The notes under the pieces are model-generated. The model was not told the origin of the DNA. It saw nothing but the letters and a program-made list of their open reading frames with translations, and did no database searches. A stretch of 5,632 nucleotides of DNA from Methyloprofundus sp. (GTDB taxonomy: Bacteria; Pseudomonadota; Gammaproteobacteria; Methylococcales; Methylomonadaceae): assembly GCA_030636485.1 (NCBI GenBank), contig DAOVWV010000128.1:1-5632 (forward strand), in the 5' to 3' direction. Shown in pieces: positions 1 to 5,632 of this stretch. Made by a program: the position numbers and the translations under genes. The stretch's first letter is position 1. Each line of letters opens with the position of its first letter.

Positions 1-2021
1 ATGGTGATCACATTTTGCTCACCGCCGTATAAGGTTTCAGCTAAAGCTAAAGCCGTTTCAGTTTTACCAACCCCCGACGTCCCTGCCAGCATAAACACGC
101 CTATGGGTTTATTAGGATTATCCAGGCCTGCTCTGGAAGTCTGGATTCGTCTGGCAATCATATCCAAGGCGTGACGTTGCCCGATAATGCGTTTTTCGAT
201 GTTATCGGCAAGATGTAGAATATTTTCCACTTCATTTTTAACCATACGTCCGACAGGGACACCTGTCCAGTCACCCACAACAGTAGCAACGGCCTGATGA
301 TCAACACTAGGTAATATAAGTGGGTTTTCACCTTGAAATTCCTGTAACTGTGCTTGTAAAGCTTTTAAATCAGCTAACAGGTCAGCGTGATCCGAACTGT
401 TTTCTTCAGTTTCTGTCACCTCGTCAACTGTTTTTTCTAAATCACTGGCTGTGCCTTCAACTTTGTCAGTTTCCTGGCGTAGCTGTTTACGTAAATCCAG
501 AATTTTAGTAACTAAATCACGCTCTGTATTCCAGCGTTCATCTAGCTGAGCCAAACGTTCTTGCTCTTCTGTCAATTTTTCATTGGCTAGCGCTTCACGC
601 TCAGAAACTTCAACACCCACTGACTTTTCTCTGCCAATAATTTTTAATTCAGTTTCCAAAGCAGCTATGCGCTTACGACTATCATCAACTTCTGCTGGTA
701 CGGCATACTGTGAAATTGCTACCCGTGCACAGGCTGTATCTAATAAGCTGACTGATTTATCGGGTAATTGACGTGCGGGAATATAGCGATGGGATAATCT
801 GACTGAGGCTTCCAAAGCTTCATCCAGCACTTGTACCTGATGGTGATTTTCCATGACTGAGGCAACACCTCGCATCATTAATATAGCTTTTTCTTCACTC
901 GGTTCATCTACTTTTACCACCTGGAATCGTCGAGTTAAGGCCGGGTCTTTTTCTATATGTTTTTTATATTCAGCCCAGGTTGTTGCTGCAACAGTACGTA
1001 AAGTACCTCGTGCTAATGCCGGTTTTAATAAATTAGCCGCATCGCCTGTTCCGGCAGCACCACCTGCACCAACCAGCGTATGGGCTTCATCAATAAACAT
1101 GATGATAGGTTTTTCTGAAGCTTGAACCTCATCTATCACCTGTCGTAATCTATTTTCAAACTCCCCTTTCATACTGGCACCCGCCTGTAACAAACCAATA
1201 TCCAAAGTTCGTAAGGTGACATTTTTTAAAGGCGGGGGCACATCACCTGCCACGATTTTTTGCGCAAAGCCTTCAACTACCGCAGTTTTACCCACACCAG
1301 CCTCCCCTGTCAAAATCGGGTTGTTTTGTCGCCTGCGCATTAAAATATCAATGACTTGTCTAATTTCCTCATCTCGACCCACAATAGGGTCCATTGTTCC
1401 TTCTCGTGCTTGTGCAGTCAGATCCACAGTAAATTGCTGTAACGCTTCCTGTTTACCCATTTGCGCAGCAGGCATCGCACCACTGGCTTCCCCAGGAGCG
1501 GCCCCACCACCGACTTGAAAACCGTCATTAGCATGCAGGCCTTCTTCTGGAGAACTGCCTACGATTTCTGCAAAACGATCAGTTAATGTATCCAGTTTTA
1601 TTTTTTCAAATTCTTTTGAGATACCGAGTAATGCATTATGTAAATTTTTAGTTTTTAAAATACCGACTACCAAATGCCCGGATCGAACCTGATTCTCTCC
1701 AAACATCAAAGTACCAAAAACCCAGCCCCGTTCCACAGCATCTTCAACATGTTGTGATAAATCGGAAATGGAAGTAGAACCTCTCGGTAACGAATCCAGA
1801 CTATCGGTAAAATCCTTAACCAGAAGTGCGGGGTCTATATTAAATTGCTTAATAATCTGGTGTAAGTCTGAATCCTGTAGTTGTAAAATCTGGTGTAGCC
1901 AATGAGTTAACTCAACATAAGGGTTGCCACGCATTTTACAAAACACGGTAGCGCTCTCTATACCTCTATAGCATATACTGTTTAATTTCCCAAACAGAGC
2001 CACTCGACTAATTTCTGACAT
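1..2021 (-). CDS. clpV: ClpV (TssH), T6SS sheath-disassembly AAA+ ATPase; 3' end lies outside the window
   Basis: This is a ClpB/Hsp100-type hexameric unfoldase of the T6SS. It acts in the cytoplasm, pulling apart the contracted TssB/TssC sheath so the subunits can be recycled. The first 673 residues are present and the frame is open to the left edge; family members are about 850-900 residues. Domains seen: a ClpV-type N-domain (about 1-155, with YRGIESATVFC near 18-28); a Gly/Ala-rich linker (about 157-195); AAA1 with Walker A GEAGVGKT (239-246, Lys245), Walker B IMFIDEAH (Asp311, Glu312) and an ALTRRF arginine pair (364-365); a middle domain rich in coiled-coil sequence (about 440-570); VGDWTGVPVGR (about 582-592); and the AAA2 Walker A GTSGVGKT (647-654, Lys653). 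The second Walker B and sensor 2 are off the edge. The start is the first in-frame ATG after an in-frame TGA and follows a good ribosome binding site. The N-domain and the neighbouring tss genes separate it from housekeeping ClpB. Confidence 0.97.
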   Translation of the reverse strand, partial: MSEISRVALFGKLNSICYRGIESATVFCKMRGNPYVELTHWLHQILQLQDSDLHQIIKQFNIDPALLVKDFTDSLDSLPRGSTSISDLSQHVEDAVERGWVFGTLMFGENQVRSGHLVVGILKTKNLHNALLGISKEFEKIKLDTLTDRFAEIVGSSPEEGLHANDGFQVGGGAAPGEASGAMPAAQMGKQEALQQFTVDLTAQAREGTMDPIVGRDEEIRQVIDILMRRRQNNPILTGEAGVGKTAVVEGFAQKIVAGDVPPPLKNVTLRTLDIGLLQAGASMKGEFENRLRQVIDEVQASEKPIIMFIDEAHTLVGAGGAAGTGDAANLLKPALARGTLRTVAATTWAEYKKHIEKDPALTRRFQVVKVDEPSEEKAILMMRGVASVMENHHQVQVLDEALEASVRLSHRYIPARQLPDKSVSLLDTACARVAISQYAVPAEVDDSRKRIAALETELKIIGREKSVGVEVSEREALANEKLTEEQERLAQLDERWNTERDLVTKILDLRKQLRQETDKVEGTASDLEKTVDEVTETEENSSDHADLLADLKALQAQLQEFQGENPLILPSVDHQAVATVVGDWTGVPVGRMVKNEVENILHLADNIEKRIIGQRHALDMIARRIQTSRAGLDNPNKPIGVFMLAGTSGVGKTETALALAETLYGGEQNVIT

Positions 2022-2056
2022 TACATTCCCTCAGTGTTATTTATATTCAATTAAAC
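2022..2056 (-). other. tssG-clpV intergenic gap, the only real spacer in the window
   Basis: These 35 A+T-rich bases separate the tssG stop codon from the clpV start. Apart from the clpV ribosome binding site, I see no inverted repeat, T-run terminator or convincing promoter. Read-through transcription from tssG into clpV is therefore the simplest reading. Confidence 0.6.
2028..2032 (-). promoter_or_regulatory. Ribosome binding site of clpV
   Basis: Read on the minus strand, GAGGG lies six bases upstream of the clpV ATG. It is a clear Shine-Dalgarno match and supports the start at 2021. It sits in the short tssG-clpV gap, so clpV can be translated independently of tssG. The in-frame TGA at 2031-2033 overlaps this site and rules out a longer N-terminus. 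Confidence 0.75.
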
Positions 2057-3079
2057 TTAAGTGTTCTTTAATGGGTTTAATACTAAAGCATCGGCATCTT
2101 TTAAAGATGTTCTAAGTCCTAACCAGCTAGACCAGCCAAGACGTTCGCCACCGCCCAGCCTTACGCCTTTAATTTCTTCAGATTTAAGTATTAAATTAAT
2201 ATCCCACTGTAATTCATGACCAATATAATTGCGTACTATAGCTTTTAATTTTTCTAACCTTTCACCTGAAGGTAATAAGCTTTCATACTGCTGCATGGTT
2301 AATGGTCCAAATACCAGCCTGAATTTATTCTGACAGCCCCAGACTCGACTACCTAAGACTGTAGACATGCCTAAAGTACAGGTTCTAGGTGAACGCCCTA
2401 ATCTGGATAAGTCTGAGCTTTGTATTTCCAGCCATTCACCTACAAATTGCTGGAGATTAACTGGCAATTTAAAAAAATCTGTAATAATCGCTTTCAGTCC
2501 ATCAGCATTTTTAGCATGATGAGCTAAATGCCCGGCATAATGTAATTTAGCCAGATCAGGCATAGCATCTCTTTGTAATAAAGTGCTATCGCCTATGCCC
2601 AATAATGAGCCGGTATAGTTAGAGAACCGGTCATTCAATGGCCGATCAAAATTTAAAGTAGGTTCGGCGTTCGCTCTTGCCCGATAAAACAAGCTAATCA
2701 TGCGATGATGAAAAATATCAGCAAAATGCGCCTGAGTATTGTCATGATTATTATGCATTCTGCTTTTTACATATTCCGTAATATGCAGGGGCATAGGACC
2801 ATTAGGTCCAAACAAACCAAAGAAATATTCCTTCAACCGGGCCGCTTTTCCTGCTTTAGCAGGAACATACTGACTGATTGTTGAAGGTTCAAATGCCAGT
2901 GTCACTTCCTGTGCAAAACGCACCGGATCATCAGCAGGACGTTTTGATTGTCCAATCAATGGCTTGTCAGAGTAGGCACATTCGATTAAGCGCAATGCAT
3001 GAAAGAAACCGAATTTATACGGTTCTTTCTGCAACTTAACTGCTAAATCGTTTCTCTTTTCCCGATTCTCGCCGGCCAT
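2057..3079 (-). CDS. tssG: TssG, T6SS baseplate wedge protein
   Basis: TssG is a cytoplasmic baseplate protein. In characterised systems one TssG and two TssF form the wedge core, which binds TssE and the TssK adaptor that docks on the membrane complex. At 340 residues it has the normal family length. Conserved blocks visible are: EPYKFGFFHALRLIE (19-33), typical of the TssG N-terminus; GLFGPNGPMPLHITEY (88-103); DIFHHRMISLFYRA (121-134); VGEWLEIQ (213-220); GSRVWGCQNKFRL (243-255); and a Gly-rich RLGGGERLGWSSWLG near the C-terminus (307-321). There is no signal peptide or membrane segment. The start at MAGENREK lies inside the end of tssF, giving a 37-nt overlap in a different frame, and it has its own Shine-Dalgarno site. 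No truncation or frameshift is seen. Confidence 0.96.
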   Translation of the reverse strand: MAGENREKRNDLAVKLQKEPYKFGFFHALRLIECAYSDKPLIGQSKRPADDPVRFAQEVTLAFEPSTISQYVPAKAGKAARLKEYFFGLFGPNGPMPLHITEYVKSRMHNNHDNTQAHFADIFHHRMISLFYRARANAEPTLNFDRPLNDRFSNYTGSLLGIGDSTLLQRDAMPDLAKLHYAGHLAHHAKNADGLKAIITDFFKLPVNLQQFVGEWLEIQSSDLSRLGRSPRTCTLGMSTVLGSRVWGCQNKFRLVFGPLTMQQYESLLPSGERLEKLKAIVRNYIGHELQWDINLILKSEEIKGVRLGGGERLGWSSWLGLRTSLKDADALVLNPLKNT

Positions 3080-4926
3080 CTTATAATTTCTCCTCTATCC
3101 GTTGACGTTATAACGGTTTCGGTAAACGAATTAATTGACACATAACGGGCTAAAAACTGCTCCATTACCGCACCCAATAAAAATACTCCACTGCCTTCAA
3201 ATGCGGCCTCTTCAAAATTCAAGGTTATTTCCAGTCCACGACCAAATACGATGGGCCCTTCTGCATTTATCCTTCTGACTATCGACCTAGATGCAACTGA
3301 TAACAAACCATCAATTTGTTTGGCTATAGATGCGTCACTGTATTCGCCATAGAGTTTTAATAAGCTTCTTAATGCAGCTGCACCCTCTTTTTCATTGCTA
3401 TCAACTAATGTTAAATAGTTTAAGGATAAATGACTGATTAAATGCCAGGCCGTTCCAGCATTAGCATTAGACGGTCTTGGTTTAGTCGGTCCGGCAATAC
3501 TACGAATACTTAAAACCGGCGCACCTTTTTGCATGGAGAAATCCGTTTTTCCTCCCCCTATCGGCATTTGTAGCGGCAAGTCGCGATTACTGCACAGTGT
3601 TTTTATGCCTAATTGTCTTAAATCCTGACTGTAAGGCGCCTCATTAGCATCGACCAGTGAAATAAACACTTCATTTCCAATATAACTGGAGCGCGGTCCC
3701 TGTCTTTTTTGTTTAGAAGACAGTAACCGCTGTTGGCGATGCAAGGCGTAATAAGCCAGTTGAGTTGAATAATCTCTGGTGTCGTTAAAATGATAGAAAG
3801 GCAAAAAACTTTTTTCTTCATCTTTACTTTCATCACTACTGATACCTGTCACTTCTGTTATCTGACAGACTTCATAATCCATTGGTCTGGAGCGGTCGGG
3901 AACGACATGAAACTCAGATAGCTTTTGATTAACATGAACACGGTCGACCCGTTTAGGAAATAAATTGATTGCCGGAGTACAAAACAGTGCGAACTGAGAT
4001 ACTTCAACAGCGTTAATGAGTTTTACGTTGCTGCGATTGAGCATGATAATAATATCGACTTCATCAGTATCACAATCTTTTATTGCCTGCTTTAGCCCGG
4101 TCAATTCAGCAAACATATAACGCTCGGGAAAAGCAAAGTACTCTTGTAACAAGCGATAACCTTGAAAAGAACGGGGAGAATAGGACAACAAAGCCTGTTC
4201 ATCTAAAAAACCATAACGACGGATGGGTTCATCTTTAATAAGATGCTGCCAGGCAATTGGTTTTTCTGTGGGTTGTACACAAACTGCAAATGAATTACCT
4301 ATTAACTGCTCATATAAATACATAGGTAATTCACCGACACCTCTGAGATAAACAGGCAGTGAATCAAGGCTGAGTTCATTAAACTTAAGTCCGGCCGTTG
4401 TTTTAATACGTAAACGGATCCCCGCTTTTAGATCGGGTAAACTGGGCACACCCAGATTGGCCACTGCGCCTAAACTGGGCAAATATTCAGCCGCGGTAAT
4501 TTCAAGTGGCCATAAATCAACATTATGTGCCGTTCTATATTCACAGGCTGTTTGCTCACCTTTTGCCATTTGGCTGCGCAAAGACGAATGCCTCTCTATC
4601 TGAAAACCCTCAGCCAGAGAGCCTTCTGCCAAATCGGCCTGAAACTGAACCACGGTCATAGATGGCACGGGTTCGTTATAATTTGGATAGATCATATCCA
4701 GCAAATGCTGAGTAAATCGAGGGAACTCAGCATCTACTTTGAGCTGTACTCTGGCGGCTAAAAAGGCAAAACCTTCCAGTAACCTTTCAACATAAGGGTC
4801 CGCGCATTCAAAACCATCCATACCCAAACGCGCAGCAATTTTAGGGAATTCTTTAGCAAATTCCCCGCCCATTTCTCGCAAATGGTGTAATTCAGAGTTG
4901 TAATAGCCTAGTAATTTGGGATCCAT
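3043..4926 (-). CDS. tssF: TssF, T6SS baseplate wedge protein
   Basis: TssF is a large cytoplasmic baseplate subunit. Two copies combine with TssG to form the wedge, structurally comparable to the gp6/gp7 part of the phage T4 baseplate. The protein is 627 residues, about the usual family length. The N-terminus is diagnostic: LGYYNSEL (6-13), FAKEFPKIAARLGM (23-36), DPYVERLLEGFAFLAARVQ (43-61) and FPRFTQHLLDMIYPNY (68-83). The C-terminus carries the second family signature, GVFLLGAVMEQFLARYVSIN (580-599), followed by a GEIIRWPAR motif (612-620). No signal peptide or transmembrane helix is evident. The start lies two bases after the tssE stop codon. GGATGG, in the last codons of tssE six bases before the ATG, is a modest Shine-Dalgarno match, which suggests coupled translation. 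The 3' end overlaps tssG by 37 nt. The frame is intact throughout. Confidence 0.97.
   Translation of the reverse strand: MDPKLLGYYNSELHHLREMGGEFAKEFPKIAARLGMDGFECADPYVERLLEGFAFLAARVQLKVDAEFPRFTQHLLDMIYPNYNEPVPSMTVVQFQADLAEGSLAEGFQIERHSSLRSQMAKGEQTACEYRTAHNVDLWPLEITAAEYLPSLGAVANLGVPSLPDLKAGIRLRIKTTAGLKFNELSLDSLPVYLRGVGELPMYLYEQLIGNSFAVCVQPTEKPIAWQHLIKDEPIRRYGFLDEQALLSYSPRSFQGYRLLQEYFAFPERYMFAELTGLKQAIKDCDTDEVDIIIMLNRSNVKLINAVEVSQFALFCTPAINLFPKRVDRVHVNQKLSEFHVVPDRSRPMDYEVCQITEVTGISSDESKDEEKSFLPFYHFNDTRDYSTQLAYYALHRQQRLLSSKQKRQGPRSSYIGNEVFISLVDANEAPYSQDLRQLGIKTLCSNRDLPLQMPIGGGKTDFSMQKGAPVLSIRSIAGPTKPRPSNANAGTAWHLISHLSLNYLTLVDSNEKEGAAALRSLLKLYGEYSDASIAKQIDGLLSVASRSIVRRINAEGPIVFGRGLEITLNFEEAAFEGSGVFLLGAVMEQFLARYVSINSFTETVITSTDRGEIIRWPARIGKRETI
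3090..3095 (-). promoter_or_regulatory. Ribosome binding site of tssG, inside tssF
   Basis: GAGGAG on the minus strand lies ten bases upstream of the tssG ATG and is embedded in the last codons of tssF. It is the strongest Shine-Dalgarno match in the window, though its spacing is slightly long. It supports the overlapping tssG start at 3079. Confidence 0.7.
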
Positions 4927-4928
4927 GA

Positions 4929-5429
4929 TCAGCCATCCATATCACGTAAATTTACATCACCTGTAATCTTATTAATTTCTGTCCGTAAATAAAGATGTAA
5001 GGGTAATGGCTGGGCCCATAAATTTGCTTCTATATCAAAACTCATGGCTTGCTGATTCATTTCTTCCGATGATAAAACCTGAATAGTCAATGTATTGGGT
5101 AAAATACGCGGTTCAAAGGTATTGATAGCCTGTTTAAGTCCTTTTTCAATTTCAGACAAACTGACACCTGCCACCGTTCTACCCGCTAAATCTTTTATGC
5201 CATAATTTAAAACCGACTTGGCAACTTCAGGATAATCAGCTAAATCCACAACGGACTCGAACGAATCAGTATTTAATAACCAGGAAATATCGCGCAGTAC
5301 TGATTGTCTTAGTTTATGCATAGACAATACCCGTTTTTCTCTGGATTCCTGTTGAGTATGTGGCTCATCATCAGTCAACCTGTCCAGTAACGAGGGCTGT
5401 AGACGTTCTTTTTGAGTTAATTCGGCCAT
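4929..5429 (-). CDS. tssE: TssE, gp25-like T6SS baseplate protein
   Basis: TssE is the gp25-like baseplate component that sits on the TssF/TssG wedge and starts polymerisation of the TssB/TssC sheath. I call 166 residues from MAELTQKERLQPSLLDRLTD, the family's typical N-terminus. Visible features are the conserved SVLNYGIKDLAGR block (72-84), the EPR motif characteristic of gp25-like proteins (106-108), and the C-terminal LYLRTEINKITGDVNLRD (147-163). The family was first described as lysozyme-related, but T6SS members are structural. The frame stays open upstream to an ATG at 5492, but those 21 extra codons would lie within tagJ and do not resemble TssE. The chosen ATG comes one base after the tagJ stop (TGA-T-ATG), with no strong Shine-Dalgarno site, so translation is probably coupled to tagJ. 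Confidence 0.95.
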   Translation of the reverse strand: MAELTQKERLQPSLLDRLTDDEPHTQQESREKRVLSMHKLRQSVLRDISWLLNTDSFESVVDLADYPEVAKSVLNYGIKDLAGRTVAGVSLSEIEKGLKQAINTFEPRILPNTLTIQVLSSEEMNQQAMSFDIEANLWAQPLPLHLYLRTEINKITGDVNLRDMDG

Positions 5430-5430
5430 A

Positions 5431-5632
5431 TCACTTAGATTCAGCAACCGGATTAAATTTGATTTCTCTAATATCCAGCAAAGAGTAGTCATTCTGATCT
5501 GTGGTCAACATCCGTTGTCCCAACCCTTTATAGGTATCTGTTGATATTTCTTCCCACTCCGTTTTGCGGGCTAGTTGAATTTGAGATTCCGATGAATTCT
5601 CTGATCCTGAATAGCGACTAGGTATAAAGCCG
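5431..5632 (-). CDS. tagJ: TagJ (ImpE/HsiE1-like) T6SS accessory protein, C-terminal 66 residues only
   Basis: This is the 3' end of a gene that enters from the right edge; family members are roughly 260-290 residues, so most of it is outside the window. The 66 residues match the ImpE-family C-terminus as I know it: FIPSRYSGSE (about 2-11), LARKTEWEEI (20-29), YKGLGQRMLTTD (34-45) and YSLLDIREIKF (49-59). In P. aeruginosa the homologue HsiE1/TagJ1 binds the N-terminal helix of the sheath protein TssB and also ClpV. It is not universal: it occurs in only one group of T6SSs. Its place directly before tssE agrees with that group. The stop codon is one base from the tssE start. The short, edge-cut sequence makes the family call good, but completeness upstream cannot be judged. 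Confidence 0.9.
   Translation of the reverse strand, partial: GFIPSRYSGSENSSESQIQLARKTEWEEISTDTYKGLGQRMLTTDQNDYSLLDIREIKFNPVAESK

Larger units (their letters stand above)
1..5632 (-). other. T6SS operon segment, tagJ-tssE-tssF-tssG-clpV
   Basis: Five consecutive T6SS genes run in one direction with junctions of +1 (tagJ/tssE), +2 (tssE/tssF), -37 (tssF/tssG) and +35 bp (tssG/clpV). This layout implies a single polycistronic transcript that begins beyond the right edge and continues past the left. No internal promoter or terminator is apparent. The segment supplies the baseplate wedge and the sheath-recycling machinery. Tube, sheath, spike, TssK, membrane-complex and effector genes are not in the window. 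Confidence 0.9.

Noticed and set aside
60..83. Second ClpV Walker A reads GTSGVGKT instead of the commoner GPSGVGKT
   Set aside because: The catalytic Gly-Lys-Thr end is intact, the Pro/Thr position tolerates variation in Walker A loops, and I believe Thr occurs in other ClpV proteins. It is no evidence of lost ATPase function.
320..771. Two plus-strand 62-codon frames (320-508 and 583-771)
   Set aside because: They are antisense to the ClpV middle domain, short, and without any recognisable domain.
853..1518. Plus-strand open frames of 90 and 100 codons (853-1125 and 1216-1518)
   Set aside because: Both are antisense to the AAA1 region of clpV, where the minus-strand frame shows continuous Walker motifs. 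Their translations are of biased composition with no recognisable domain or convincing ribosome binding site.
2022..2056. Possible terminator or promoter in the tssG-clpV gap
   Set aside because: The gap is A+T-rich but has no inverted repeat followed by a T-run and no well-spaced -35/-10 pair. The only supportable element is the clpV ribosome binding site.
3618..3836. A 72-codon minus-strand frame inside tssF
   Set aside because: It is an alternative frame of tssF, which is intact and conserved across this region, and its translation shows no recognisable domain.
4525..4761. A 78-codon plus-strand frame opposite tssF
   Set aside because: It is antisense to the strongly conserved TssF N-terminus and has no protein-family resemblance.
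1..5632. A novel defence, toxin or mobile system hidden among the T6SS genes
   Set aside because: Nearly every base is accounted for by five recognised T6SS genes with intact frames. There is no spare room for an effector/immunity pair, and I saw no repeats, integrase or insertion sequence ends.

Overview
The window is an uninterrupted stretch of a type VI secretion system (T6SS) gene cluster. All genes lie on the minus strand and are packed end to end, so transcription enters from the right edge and leaves at the left edge. In transcription order they are: the 3' end of tagJ (impE-like), tssE, tssF, tssG, and most of clpV (tssH), which runs off the left edge. Practically every base is coding. 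The only gap longer than two bases is the 35 bp between tssG and clpV, and tssF and tssG overlap by 37 nt. No promoter, terminator, RNA gene, repeat, mobile element or CRISPR array could be supported.

The genes form two functional parts. TssE, TssF and TssG are wedge proteins of the contractile-injection baseplate, from which the TssB/TssC sheath polymerises around the Hcp tube. ClpV is the AAA+ unfoldase that takes the contracted sheath apart so its subunits can be reused. TagJ is an accessory protein that, where studied, links ClpV to the sheath protein TssB. The order tagJ-tssE-tssF-tssG-clpV is the one I recall from the Pseudomonas aeruginosa H1-T6SS locus. By analogy, tssB, tssC and perhaps hcp would lie beyond the right edge and a vgrG-type gene beyond the left edge, but neither is visible here.

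The proteins look proteobacterial, most likely gammaproteobacterial, and the DNA is moderately A+T-rich. Codon use looks the same across all five genes, with no sign of a recently inserted segment. I cannot name the genus. All reading frames look intact, with the expected motifs and lengths, so the apparatus is probably functional as far as it can be seen.

This is a known class of system and not an undescribed one. The points worth a second look are the TagJ-class architecture, the pattern of translational coupling along the operon, a start-codon correction for tssE, and an acidic stretch in the ClpV middle domain.
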